From: Butyrivibrio sp. X503
GTDB lineage: Bacteria > Bacillota > Clostridia > Lachnospirales > Lachnospiraceae
Direction: 5' to 3'
Assembly: GCF_003625475.1 (NCBI RefSeq)
Contig: NZ_RAIQ01000002.1
Span: 478,696 to 542,695 of the forward strand
Length of the DNA stretch: 64,000 nucleotides
The notes beneath the pieces were generated by a model. It saw only the letters and a program-made list of their open reading frames with translations, searched no databases and had not been told where the DNA came from. Below are positions 54,145 to 62,740 of the stretch, in pieces. The first letter of the stretch is position 1. Every line of letters starts with the position of its first letter. A program made the translations under genes and the position numbers.

Positions 54145-55173
54145 ATGTCTTTTGAATATATACAAAAGCTTCCCACACCCGATGAGATAAGGGATGAGAT
54201 TCCTTTACCCGATCAGCTTGCAGTTCTTAAAAAAGAAAGAGATGCAATGATCTCAGACGTGTTTACGGGAAAAAGCGATAAATTTCTTGTTGTTGTAGGC
54301 CCTTGCTCTGCAGACAATGAGGATGCCGTTTGCGATTATGTTTCAAGACTCGGCAAAATAAACGACAAGGTTAAGGACAGACTTATCCTTATTCCCAGAA
54401 TATATACCAACAAGCCTCGTACAACAGGTGACGGCTACAAGGGAATCACTTCTCAGCCCGATCCCGAAGGAAAGACAGATTTCCGCGCAGGTCTCATTGC
54501 CATGAGACACATGCAGATAAGAGCTATCGAAGAATCAGGTCTTACCGCTGCGGATGAGATGCTCTATCCCGAGAACTGGGGCTACATGGCTGATATTCTC
54601 TCCTACGTTGCTATAGGTGCGCGTTCAGTTGAGGATCAGGAACATCGTATGACAGCCAGTGGTTTTGACGTTCCCGCAGGAATGAAGAATCCCACAAGCG
54701 GAACCTTCAGCGTAATGCTTAACTCAGTATACGCTGCTCAGCAGTCTCACTCTTTCGTATACAGAGGCTATGAGGTTAGGACCAACGGTAATCCTCTTGC
54801 GCACTGCGTACTTAGAGGATCCAGCAACAAGCATGGTCAGTCAATTCCGAACTATCACTACGAGGATCTCAGTTTGCTTCTTTCTCTTTATGAGGAGCGC
54901 AACATTGTAAATCCCGCAGCTATCATTGATGCCAACCACAACAACTCCAACAAGCAGTTCAAGGAGCAGATCCGTATTGTGAAAGAGGTTCTTCACTCAA
55001 GAAATCACAATCCAGAGATCAAGAAGCTTGTTAAGGGTGTCATGATTGAAAGTTACATTGAGGAAGGCTGCCAGAAGATCGGCGATGGCGTATACGGTAA
55101 GTCCATCACAGATCCATGCCTTGGATGGGAGGATACAGAGCGCCTTCTCCTTGAGATGACAGATCTTGTATAA
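54145..55173 (+). CDS. aroF: DAHP synthase, class I (3-deoxy-7-phosphoheptulonate synthase)
   Basis: The family pattern is clear: FLVVVGPCSADNEDAV (PEP site), YTNKPRTTGDGYKG, MYPENWGY-type element (EMLYPENWGYMADIL), SVEDQEHRMTASG, and late IDANHNNSNKQ and GVMIESYIEEG metal segment. It condenses PEP and erythrose-4-phosphate, the first step to aromatic amino acids. The length of 342 is typical of AroF/G/H. Feedback specificity cannot be told. GGAGG lies ten bases before the ATG. Confidence 0.93.
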   Translation: MSFEYIQKLPTPDEIRDEIPLPDQLAVLKKERDAMISDVFTGKSDKFLVVVGPCSADNEDAVCDYVSRLGKINDKVKDRLILIPRIYTNKPRTTGDGYKGITSQPDPEGKTDFRAGLIAMRHMQIRAIEESGLTAADEMLYPENWGYMADILSYVAIGARSVEDQEHRMTASGFDVPAGMKNPTSGTFSVMLNSVYAAQQSHSFVYRGYEVRTNGNPLAHCVLRGSSNKHGQSIPNYHYEDLSLLLSLYEERNIVNPAAIIDANHNNSNKQFKEQIRIVKEVLHSRNHNPEIKKLVKGVMIESYIEEGCQKIGDGVYGKSITDPCLGWEDTERLLLEMTDLV

Positions 55174-55200
55174 CGCCCCATGGCGATCTACTTTTAAATC

Positions 55201-55259
55201 AAAAACAGGAAAACGTCTCATTTCGTGTTACTCATAGAAATCGACGTTTTCCTGTTTTT
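55201..55259. terminator. Bidirectional terminator between DAHP synthase and recombinase genes
   Basis: A 17-bp stem: AAAAACAGGAAAACGTC pairs with GACGTTTTCCTGTTTTT. T-runs stand on both sides (plus strand TTTTTTC, minus TTTTT). It is the strongest terminator in the window. Confidence 0.92.
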
Positions 55260-55284
55260 TCTTTTGGTCAATCACCCCTGCGTA

Positions 55285-56181
55285 TTATCGTATTCTTGCC
55301 CATTTATAGGGGTCTATGGTTTTATCATCTTTATCAAGGTATTTGCTTAATTTATTACTTTCGTGAAATCCCATCATATCCTGAATAGCTGATATATCTG
55401 CCCCATTTTCCACAAGATGGGCTGCAAAAGAATGTCTTAGCGCGTAGGGAGTTATGTCTGAATTGACGCCGGCTTTTTTGACATAGCTTTTTATAAGCTT
55501 CCAAAGCCCCTGGCGACTCATGGGTTTTCCGTCGCAGTTAAGAAAGACCTTGGTCTCCCCTTCCGGCTCACCGTCTGAGAAAAGTTCTTTTCTGGCATCC
55601 AAAAGATACTTCATAAGTGCATCCTTTGCCATCTTTCCAAAGGGGATAAGGCGGTCTGAAGATTTCTCTTTTCCCTTCTTGAGTCTAAGGCAGCCGATAC
55701 TAAGGTCAACTTCAGATAATTCAAGTCCTACAAGCTCTCCCGCTTTAAGCCCGGTAGCGTACAGTAGTTCAAGGATAGCCTTATCTCTTATGCCCTTGGC
55801 ACTGTCCGGAAAGTTCTGGGATAAAAGAGCCTGAACCTCGCCTTCAGTTAATATCCTTGGTTTGGTGCTCTCCGCCTTTGGACTTTTAAGGACAACAGCA
55901 GGATCATCCATAATGTTGCCGTTTTCCACCATGTATCTGAAGAAAGCCTTCATTGAAGTATTATGTCTTATTATAGACGAAGCCGCAAAATTCTCCTCTC
56001 GAAGACTTGCGGCGTAGTCCATAAGGCGATCACCGGTAATGTCGGAAACGGATGTTATCCCTCTTCCTTCCATATAACCGGCCATCCTCTCAAGGTCTCG
56101 TCTATAAGATATTATCGTGTTGGTTGAAGTCTTCTTTACACCTTTAAGGTATTCTACAAATTCTTCAATCTGTTCCTTCAT
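55285..56181 (-). CDS. XerD-like tyrosine recombinase with substituted catalytic residues
   Basis: The core-binding domain (residues 1-85) and catalytic domain align well with XerD. The six catalytic positions, in E. coli numbering R148 K172 H244 R247 H270 Y279, read here K146 (ATGLKAGEL), Lys at about 171-173, Tyr246 (TPYALRHSF), Arg249, Phe272 (MMGFHES) and Tyr281. So R, H and H are replaced by K, Y and F. Strand exchange should be impaired; the protein may bind DNA or serve as a partner in a heteromer. At 298 residues it is full length. It starts 5 bases after the lysA-like stop. Confidence 0.83.
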   Translation of the reverse strand: MKEQIEEFVEYLKGVKKTSTNTIISYRRDLERMAGYMEGRGITSVSDITGDRLMDYAASLREENFAASSIIRHNTSMKAFFRYMVENGNIMDDPAVVLKSPKAESTKPRILTEGEVQALLSQNFPDSAKGIRDKAILELLYATGLKAGELVGLELSEVDLSIGCLRLKKGKEKSSDRLIPFGKMAKDALMKYLLDARKELFSDGEPEGETKVFLNCDGKPMSRQGLWKLIKSYVKKAGVNSDITPYALRHSFAAHLVENGADISAIQDMMGFHESNKLSKYLDKDDKTIDPYKWARIR

Positions 56182-56186
56182 ACAAT

Positions 56187-57470
56187 TTAGTTCTCTTCAA
56201 CAATCTTGCAAATTTTAGGATATACGTTGAGGCAATCAAATGTAGCAAAATAGTCCATGGGTTTCTCTGCTCTTCTGATAAGCTTGAAGCTTCCGTCCTC
56301 TTTAAGAAGAACCTCTGCGCTCTTAAGCTTACCGTTATAATTATAACCCATTGAATATCCGTGAGCTCCCGTATCGTGGATAAAGAGATAATCTCCTTTT
56401 TCAATCTCGGGAAGTTTTCTGTCTATAGCAAACTTATCGTTGTTCTCGCAAAGTGAACCTGTAACGTCATATACATGATCGCATGGAGCATTCTCTTTTC
56501 CCAGAACCGTAATGTGGTGATAAGCACCGTACATAGCGGGTCTCATAAGGTTAACCGCACATGCGTCCACACCGATGTACTCCTTGTATGTGTGCTTCTC
56601 GTGAATAGCCTTGGTCACAAGCGCGCCGTAAGGGCCCATCATAAATCTTCCCATCTCTGTATAGATGGCAACATCGTCCATTCCCGCAGGAACAAGAATC
56701 TTCTCATACTGCTCTTTTACGCCCTGTCCGATAGCATAGATATCATTACCTTCCTGATCGGGCTGATAAGGAATTCCTACGCCGCCAGAAAGGTTAATGA
56801 ATGCGATCTTGGCACCTGTCTTCTTCTGAAGGTCAACCGCAAGTTCAAAGAGCTGGCCTGCAAGCTTGGGATAATACTCGTTGGTTACTGTATTACTTGC
56901 AAGGAAGGCGTGGATACCGAATCTCTTGGCACCTTTTTCCTTAAGGATCTTAAATGCCTCATAGATCTGCTCAGTTGTAAGTCCGTACTTGGCATCTCCT
57001 GGGTTATCCATGATACCGTTACTCATCTGGAAAACTCCGCCGGGATTATATCTGCATGAGATAGTCTCGGGAATCTTACCGATTGACTTCTCAAGGAAAT
57101 CAATGTGTGTGAAATCATCAAGATTGATGATGGCGCCAAGCTTATCTGCAAGAACAAATTCCTCTGCGGGTGTATCGTTTGATGAGAACATGATCTCATG
57201 TCCCCGCGCTCCTACAGCGCCGCTAAGCAAAAGCTCAGTCTTGGATGAGCAGTCAAATCCACATCCTTCCTGCCTTAAAAGATCAAGTAATACGGGATTG
57301 GGATTGGCCTTAACCGCAAAATACTCCTTGAATCCTTTATTCCATGAAAAGGCCTCATAAACAGCCTTTGCATTCTCTATAATGCCTTTCTCATCATAAA
57401 GATGAAAGGGTGTAGGGATCTTCTTAACTATCTCCTCTACTTTTTCCTTGGTCACAAATGGTTCTTTCAT
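56187..57470 (-). CDS. lysA: Diaminopimelate decarboxylase-like PLP enzyme
   Basis: A fold-III PLP decarboxylase with catalytic Lys54 in EYFAVKANPNP, CGFDCSSKTELLLS, GGVGIPYQ (phosphate loop), CENNDKFA, and the Tyr-rich end HDTGAHGYSMGYNYNGKLKSAEVLL. Lysine from meso-diaminopimelate is the most likely product, by match to known lysA. Residues at the C-E-x-x-D motif read CENND instead of CESGD, a variation that occurs in the family and could shift specificity towards other D-amino acids. GGAGG precedes the ATG. The XerD-like gene is immediately downstream. Confidence 0.83.
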   Translation of the reverse strand: MKEPFVTKEKVEEIVKKIPTPFHLYDEKGIIENAKAVYEAFSWNKGFKEYFAVKANPNPVLLDLLRQEGCGFDCSSKTELLLSGAVGARGHEIMFSSNDTPAEEFVLADKLGAIINLDDFTHIDFLEKSIGKIPETISCRYNPGGVFQMSNGIMDNPGDAKYGLTTEQIYEAFKILKEKGAKRFGIHAFLASNTVTNEYYPKLAGQLFELAVDLQKKTGAKIAFINLSGGVGIPYQPDQEGNDIYAIGQGVKEQYEKILVPAGMDDVAIYTEMGRFMMGPYGALVTKAIHEKHTYKEYIGVDACAVNLMRPAMYGAYHHITVLGKENAPCDHVYDVTGSLCENNDKFAIDRKLPEIEKGDYLFIHDTGAHGYSMGYNYNGKLKSAEVLLKEDGSFKLIRRAEKPMDYFATFDCLNVYPKICKIVEEN

Positions 57471-57485
57471 AATATCCTCCCTGTA

Positions 57486-58163
57486 TTAAATATTCTCTAT
57501 TTGCCAATCAATCGGCGATAAACCGTTATTAACCAGAAACTCGTTGCACTTACTGAAATGCCTGCATCCAAAAAATCCTCTGTAAGCCGATAACGGGCTT
57601 GGATGAGGCGCCTCCAATATAAGATGTTTGGGATTGTTTAACATGGATTTTTTCATCTGCGCAGGCTTGCCCCAAAGCATATATACAATAGGTCTGTCCT
57701 GCTCATTTACGGCCTTAATAATGGCGTCTGTGAACTGCTCCCATCCTTTTCCCTTATGAGAGTTGGCCTGGTGCGCTCTGACGGTCAGAACCGTATTTAA
57801 AAGAAGTACTCCCTGATCCGCCCATTTCTTCAGATAGCCGTTGTTGGGAACATAGCACCCAAGGTCATCCGAAAGCTCTTTATATATATTTACAAGCGAA
57901 GGCGGCGTATCTGCCTTACCGGGAAGCACGGAAAAAGAAAGTCCGTGAGCCTGCCCGGGCTCGTGATAGGGATCCTGTCCAAGAACAAGCACCTTAACCT
58001 TATCAAGAGGTGTAAGGTGCAGCGCATTAAAAATATCCTCCGAAGGCGGATATATAACGCTTTTACTGTATTCATCTTTTACAAAGCTATACAGCTGTTT
58101 ATAATATGGCTTCTTAAACTCCTCATTAAGAGCATCAAGCCACCTTCCTGTTATCATCGACAT
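57486..58163 (-). CDS. ung: Uracil-DNA glycosylase
   Basis: Family 1 motifs are present: water-activating Asp64 in LGQDPYH and the His186 loop [13 protein letters not shown], with [23 protein letters not shown]. It removes uracil from DNA. The length of 225 is usual. The site before the ATG is weak, and the gene lies between hisF (17 bases upstream) and lysA (15 bases downstream). Confidence 0.95.
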   Translation of the reverse strand: MSMITGRWLDALNEEFKKPYYKQLYSFVKDEYSKSVIYPPSEDIFNALHLTPLDKVKVLVLGQDPYHEPGQAHGLSFSVLPGKADTPPSLVNIYKELSDDLGCYVPNNGYLKKWADQGVLLLNTVLTVRAHQANSHKGKGWEQFTDAIIKAVNEQDRPIVYMLWGKPAQMKKSMLNNPKHLILEAPHPSPLSAYRGFFGCRHFSKCNEFLVNNGLSPIDWQIENI

Positions 58164-58180
58164 ATTTTATACCGCGAAGG

Positions 58181-58942
58181 TCAGATCCTGACCGGAACGC
58201 CTTTTCCTTTAAGATAGTTTTTGACTTCGGAAATCTCAAGCTCTTTATAATGAAAAAGAGAAGCCGCAAGAGCCGCATCAGCCTTGCCTTCCGTAAGTGC
58301 ATCGTAAAAATGCTCCAAAGTGCCGGCTCCGCCCGAAGCTATAACGGGTACGTCGACAGCCTCAGCAATCTTTCTCGTAAGCTCTATATCATAGCCTGCC
58401 TTGGTTCCATCGCAGTCCATACTTGTAAGAAGTATCTCACCGGCGCCGAGTCCCACGGCCTTTTTAGCCCACTCGATCGCGTCGATTCCTACATCGATCC
58501 TACCGCCGTGCTTATAGATATTCCATCCGCTTCCGTCAGCTCTTTTCTTGGCGTCAATAGCAACTACAACGCACTGACTTCCGAATTTATCAGCTGCTTC
58601 CGCGATAAGCTCAGGTCTGTCTATTGCTGCGGAGTTCATCGAAACCTTGTCAGCGCCTTCTCTAAGGATTGCTCTCACATCATCAACAGTTCTGATACCG
58701 CCTCCCACAGTAAAGGGAATGAATACTTTTTTGGCAACTTCTCTTACCATATCGGCAACGGTTGCTCTTCTCTCATTGGAAGCCGTGATATCAAGGAACA
58801 CCAGCTCATCTGCCCCGGCCTTGGAATAAGCTTCACCGACGCTTACAGGGTCACCTGCGTCCTTAAGATTAACGAAATTTATACCTTTTACAACTCTGCC
58901 ATTGTTGACATCAAGGCAGGGAATAATTCTCTTTGTAAGCAT
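58181..58942 (-). CDS. hisF: Imidazole glycerol phosphate synthase, cyclase subunit
   Basis: The TIM barrel shows [15 protein letters not shown] with Asp11, and VVVAIDAKK with Asp130, both catalytic in the cyclisation of PRFAR. The HisH subunit is encoded 13 bases upstream. Together they make IGP and AICAR in histidine synthesis. The other his genes are not in the window. GAGGAG precedes the start. Length 253. Confidence 0.96.
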   Translation of the reverse strand: MLTKRIIPCLDVNNGRVVKGINFVNLKDAGDPVSVGEAYSKAGADELVFLDITASNERRATVADMVREVAKKVFIPFTVGGGIRTVDDVRAILREGADKVSMNSAAIDRPELIAEAADKFGSQCVVVAIDAKKRADGSGWNIYKHGGRIDVGIDAIEWAKKAVGLGAGEILLTSMDCDGTKAGYDIELTRKIAEAVDVPVIASGGAGTLEHFYDALTEGKADAALAASLFHYKELEISEVKNYLKGKGVPVRI

Positions 58943-58955
58943 ATATTCTCCTCAT

Positions 58956-59573
58956 TTATACATCAAGAAAGTTCTGAAGTATCTGCATTCCAACATCTGC
59001 ACTCTTCTCAGGGTGGAACTGGCAGGCAAATACATTGCCGCTCTCAACGGAAGCATCAATCGTCACTGAATAATCCGTTGTAGCAGTGACAATGCTCTTA
59101 TCCGTTGCATTTAGATAATAAGAATGCACAAAGTATACATAAGGATCTTCCGGAAGGTTTTTAAAAAGCTTACCTTCTCTGGGGAACTTAAGACTGTTCC
59201 AGCCAATCTGAGGCACCTTATAGGTATTGCCGGCATCATCCGTTCCGGGAATCTGCTGTATTTTTCCACGCAAAATGCCCAGGCCTTCAGATTCTCCGAG
59301 TTCCTCACTGGATTCGAACAATAGCTGAAGTCCCAGGCATATACCTAAGAACGGAATCTCTTTATCGACTATTTCACGAATCGACTCTCTGATTCCATAT
59401 TGATCTATTCTTTTCATGGCGTCGGCAAACGCACCGACACCGGGAAGTACCACGCGATCGGCTCTGTATATTTCCTTGGGGTCTCTTGTTACAACAGTTT
59501 CCGCTCCAAGATATTCAAAAGCTTTCTCAACGCTCTTTATATTACCTGCATCATAGTCTATTATTGCAACCAT
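58956..59573 (-). CDS. hisH: Imidazole glycerol phosphate synthase, glutaminase subunit
   Basis: A class I amidotransferase with nucleophile Cys79 (LGICLGLQLLFE), GVGAFADAM near the start, and the His-Glu pair in CQFHPEKS. It hands ammonia to HisF. The length of 205 is typical. AAGGAG is upstream; a hairpin around that site may affect translation. It starts the hisH-hisF-ung-lysA-xer run. Confidence 0.96.
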   Translation of the reverse strand: MVAIIDYDAGNIKSVEKAFEYLGAETVVTRDPKEIYRADRVVLPGVGAFADAMKRIDQYGIRESIREIVDKEIPFLGICLGLQLLFESSEELGESEGLGILRGKIQQIPGTDDAGNTYKVPQIGWNSLKFPREGKLFKNLPEDPYVYFVHSYYLNATDKSIVTATTDYSVTIDASVESGNVFACQFHPEKSADVGMQILQNFLDV

Positions 59574-59574
59574 T

Positions 59575-59608
59575 AGGCATCTGACTCCTTATTATTCTTT
59601 CGATGCCT
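59575..59608 (-). promoter_or_regulatory. Hairpin around the hisH ribosome site
   Basis: AGGCATC pairs with GATGCCT (59602-59608 with 59575-59581) with the AAGGAG site in the 20-base loop; the stem's 3' arm ends just before the ATG. It might modulate start of translation. Short and unproven. Confidence 0.35.
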
Positions 59609-59626
59609 TCTGCAATCACATGTGGC

Positions 59627-61831
59627 TTAAGACTCCGCGTCAAAGCCGACTATTTCCATAAGTTTGATAGTATAATCTCTATCTTTTTTGATAGCATTGA
59701 TCTCCGCAATCTCATCTTCGGAGAGACCATAGTTCTCTGAAAGCAACGATTCTATACTATCGTACACGCTCTGAACTTGAATTTCAACATTAAACTTTTG
59801 AGCTTCCAACAATAATTCTTCCTTATTGCGTTTTGCCATAAGAAGCATGTCGAGAGCTTCCTTCTTCATGTCCATTGCGATGTAATTCTCATATCCCTCA
59901 AGATATCTGTTTGCCCATGCTATAACCCTGGACTGTTCATACATTGTGCTCTGCTCGGCCGTCTGCTTCTTGCCATACAAAAGCTTATATGTAGTCGAAT
60001 AATCCCCGTGCATGTACGCGCCCGATGCTCTCTGAGAAGAGATTCTCTCGGGTAACAGAAAAGCGGGAAGACTGACAAGTATTCCAAGGCTCGCTGCAAA
60101 CAGTGCCGCCAAGATTATCTTCTTTGGAGCCATAGCCTTCTCGGGAACACCGGGTTCCTTCGGCGGTTTCGGCTTCTTTTCCTTCTTGGGCTTCGGGGGT
60201 TTTTCCTTCTTAGGCTTCTTCTCCTTCTTAGGCTTTTCTTTCTTGGGCTTTTTCTCTTTTTTCTTTTTCTTGGGCTTGCCCTCTTCTTCTCCAAGCTCAT
60301 TGAGAACCTGCTGATTCTCATCGGTAAGACTTGCAAGCTCTCCGCCTGCGGAAACGTCTTCATCTTCCTCTGTAAGAGTCTTTAATAGCTTGGTAAGCAG
60401 TCCTTCTTTCTTTTCTCTGCTTGAAGTACGAACCGGAGCAATTCCAATATCTGCGCCGCCGCTACTGCTTCCTTCATCGGAAAGATCGGCGAGTGCGGAA
60501 AGCCCGGGATCGGAACCAAGGTCGTCAAAGCCACTCTCAGTAAGCGCTCCCAAAATATCATTCTTGGAAATATCGGATTCTTCCGGTATTCCCAGCTCTT
60601 CATCAAGATGAGCGGTATTCTCTATGGATTCAACCTCATCGTTAGCGAGGCTGTTCATAAGCGCATCAAGATCGGGGATGGAAATATCTCCGTCGGATGA
60701 GGATTCCGTTGAAGGAGCCGCAGGTGCTGCGCTCTGAGCAGGCTCAGGTGTATCCCCGCTTACAAGCTCTGCAATCTCACCCTCAATTGAAGATCTGCTT
60801 CCCGTATCCGTTTCTATAAGTTCATCCAGACTTGCTTCCAGATCGTCCAGATTGATGTTATCCTCAGAAATCGCCTCAAGGCCTGATAAAAGAGAATTAT
60901 CGAGCGTTACAACCTCGGCATCTTCTGTGATCGCAATACCCGGTGTCACGCCGCTTGAGGCGGTCTCGGCAGCCTCTTCCGAGGTTTCCGGCTCTGCGGC
61001 AGGGATTTCCGGTTCGGAAGGAATTTCTGCTTCACTAAAAGACTCCATGAGATCGCCGAGATCGGATATCTCATCGGTACTTTCTATCGGATCTCCGGCT
61101 CCTGAACTTTCGCCAAATTCCTGCTCCTGCTCTTTATCCAGAACATCGCTAAGGCTCTCTGTTCCGGGCTCTGTAGCCTCTGTAAGACTGTTTCCCGGCA
61201 TATCATCAAGAAGATCTGTAAGAATCTCTTCAGGTGTCTGCTCAGCATCAGATTCTTTTTCACCGGCAACTCCGCTGTCATCGGGAAGTGAAATCTCCGG
61301 TGCCATCTCGAGCAAAGAATCGGTTTCCTCGGAATCGTCTATAATAGGCATAGGTGCTGCTTCAGGCTGCTCCTCTTTTTTCTGAGTCAGATCTATGTCA
61401 AAATTTTCATATGTTCCGTTTTTTATGCTTTCATCCATGCGCTCTGCATCAGCAATCGCTTCATCAAGAGCAATCTCTTCCGGATCACGTACATCTTCGC
61501 CTGAAGGCTCATCTCCTACCTTAAAAGAAGGAAGCGAAGAATCCGAAGGCTTGGCAATATCATCAAGAAGCTGCGCCATGCCGTCATCTATGACCTCATC
61601 CGCATCAAGCTTATTAAGAAGATTTCCAATCTCCTGAATATCCTTGTTGCCTGTGGAATTATCTATAAGCGCACCAATATCCCCTGATCCACCGCCTTGT
61701 GCCGGATCAGAGGTATTTTGCTTAGATTTTGAAGCCATTCTGCTAAGGGCTGATTGAGGATTATTGTTATTTGATTGTGCTGAGTTTAGTAAGCTGTCGA
61801 GATATTCCTCATCGTTAGACTTCATAGTCAT
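59627..61831 (-). CDS. Large acidic protein with Lys-Pro tract and one membrane helix, unknown
   Basis: Three parts are visible. Residues 1-500 are acidic, Ser/Asp/Glu-rich and low in complexity, with scattered motifs such as LDDIAKPS and ALDEAIADAE. Residues about 510-560 are a basic tract of K-K-P-K-K-E repeats. A membrane helix (KIILAALFAASLGILVSLPAF) and a 125-residue extracellular helical tail (like TPR) close the protein. The charge reversal from acidic to basic just before the membrane is striking. No family is recognised. Its ATG overlaps the SIR2-like stop, so it may act with that protein. Confidence 0.7.
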   Translation of the reverse strand: MTMKSNDEEYLDSLLNSAQSNNNNPQSALSRMASKSKQNTSDPAQGGGSGDIGALIDNSTGNKDIQEIGNLLNKLDADEVIDDGMAQLLDDIAKPSDSSLPSFKVGDEPSGEDVRDPEEIALDEAIADAERMDESIKNGTYENFDIDLTQKKEEQPEAAPMPIIDDSEETDSLLEMAPEISLPDDSGVAGEKESDAEQTPEEILTDLLDDMPGNSLTEATEPGTESLSDVLDKEQEQEFGESSGAGDPIESTDEISDLGDLMESFSEAEIPSEPEIPAAEPETSEEAAETASSGVTPGIAITEDAEVVTLDNSLLSGLEAISEDNINLDDLEASLDELIETDTGSRSSIEGEIAELVSGDTPEPAQSAAPAAPSTESSSDGDISIPDLDALMNSLANDEVESIENTAHLDEELGIPEESDISKNDILGALTESGFDDLGSDPGLSALADLSDEGSSSGGADIGIAPVRTSSREKKEGLLTKLLKTLTEEDEDVSAGGELASLTDENQQVLNELGEEEGKPKKKKKEKKPKKEKPKKEKKPKKEKPPKPKKEKKPKPPKEPGVPEKAMAPKKIILAALFAASLGILVSLPAFLLPERISSQRASGAYMHGDYSTTYKLLYGKKQTAEQSTMYEQSRVIAWANRYLEGYENYIAMDMKKEALDMLLMAKRNKEELLLEAQKFNVEIQVQSVYDSIESLLSENYGLSEDEIAEINAIKKDRDYTIKLMEIVGFDAES

Positions 61832-62658
61832 CTACTCTCCTGCAAAATATAATCGACGGAATTCATCTTGATCGACTCCGTTTTGTCTTTTATTTCAGGT
61901 GTTGCCTGGTAGAGCTTTTCATGTACTCTGACAAGATGGGCTTTCTTATTTAACGATACGACGTTTTCAAACGGAAGTCTCACAACTGTCGGATATTCAA
62001 GCCCGACTCCAAGTTCAAGCATAATAAGCTTAAAATTGAGTGTTCGCGAAAGAAACGTCAGATAATCACTCCATCTTTCTTTGTACGCTATTTCGTTATA
62101 ATTAATTTTACTATATTCAGTGCGTTTTTGGTTAATATATAACTCATTTCCTTCAAAAAAAGCTTTTTTAAAAGAAATGTTTTTATCAAAAACACCGTTC
62201 TGCTGCGTAATGATCTTATGAATCTCATCTACAATACTCATGAAATCGGGATTTTTATCAGCGGGATACAGCTCGCCTTCGGCACTGTCCGTCTGAAGAA
62301 ACATATAATTACCGCACGGATAAACGCATTTTTCAACATCAAAGCCGTACATTGGCGCATCCCAAAGTGCAATATCACTTACCAAAAAGAACTTTTTATC
62401 TCCGATTAGCTTAAGAAGTCCCTTGTAAGCTTCTTCTATCCTCTCATCGGTGTTGTAATAAGCATATTCATATTCAACTATAGGCCTAAGCCAATTGTTT
62501 TCTTCTATGCTGCAAAATTCCAATATTTCATTATATCTATCGTCTTTTTTTATTCCGTTCTTAACCCAGTCCCACTCACTGCCTATTCCGATTATCAGCC
62601 TGTCTGCGTCCGCAATGAGCTCTTTTAAATTACATGCCATAAAAATATTATACTCCAT
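61828..62658 (-). CDS. SIR2-like (sirtuin-fold) protein
   Basis: The N-terminus (ELIADADRLIIGIGSEWDW) fits an NAD-binding Rossmann start of SIR2-like proteins, and KKFFLVSDIALWDAPMYGF and MLELGVGLEYPTVVRLPFEN match the later part of this family. The usual GAGAS and TQNxD-type motifs and a zinc site are not present, so NAD-dependent deacylase activity is doubtful. The family is frequent in Lachnospiraceae. Its SD sequence AAAGGGAG is part of the 3' arm of the hairpin after cheV. It is coupled to the 734-aa gene. I would call it tentative. Confidence 0.6.
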   Translation of the reverse strand: MEYNIFMACNLKELIADADRLIIGIGSEWDWVKNGIKKDDRYNEILEFCSIEENNWLRPIVEYEYAYYNTDERIEEAYKGLLKLIGDKKFFLVSDIALWDAPMYGFDVEKCVYPCGNYMFLQTDSAEGELYPADKNPDFMSIVDEIHKIITQQNGVFDKNISFKKAFFEGNELYINQKRTEYSKINYNEIAYKERWSDYLTFLSRTLNFKLIMLELGVGLEYPTVVRLPFENVVSLNKKAHLVRVHEKLYQATPEIKDKTESIKMNSVDYILQESR

Positions 62659-62664
62659 AAAAAT

Positions 62665-62725
62665 ACTCCCTTTATCGAAACAGTCACTGAAAACGTGTTT
62701 TCATAACTGAGCCAACAAAGGGAGT
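62665..62725 (-). terminator. Long hairpin after cheV that also contains the SD of the SIR2-like gene
   Basis: ACTCCCTTT pairs with AAAGGGAGT, and inside it CAGT with ACTG and GAAAAC with GTTTTC form a further stem. On the minus strand ATTTTTAT follows. It lies directly after cheV. Its outer 3' arm AAAGGGAG is at the right distance for the start of the SIR2-like gene, so folded RNA would both stop transcription and hide the SD. Confidence 0.6.
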
Positions 62726-62740
62726 TAAAGTCAGATATTA

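Noticed and set aside
55285..57470. Integrative element around the XerD-like gene
   Set aside because: Neighbours are housekeeping genes; no attachment repeats, excisionase or cargo are present.
60852..61385. Ser-rich plus-strand frame of 177 codons over the 734-aa gene
   Set aside because: It is the reverse-complement effect of Asp/Glu/Ser-rich codons of the real gene.
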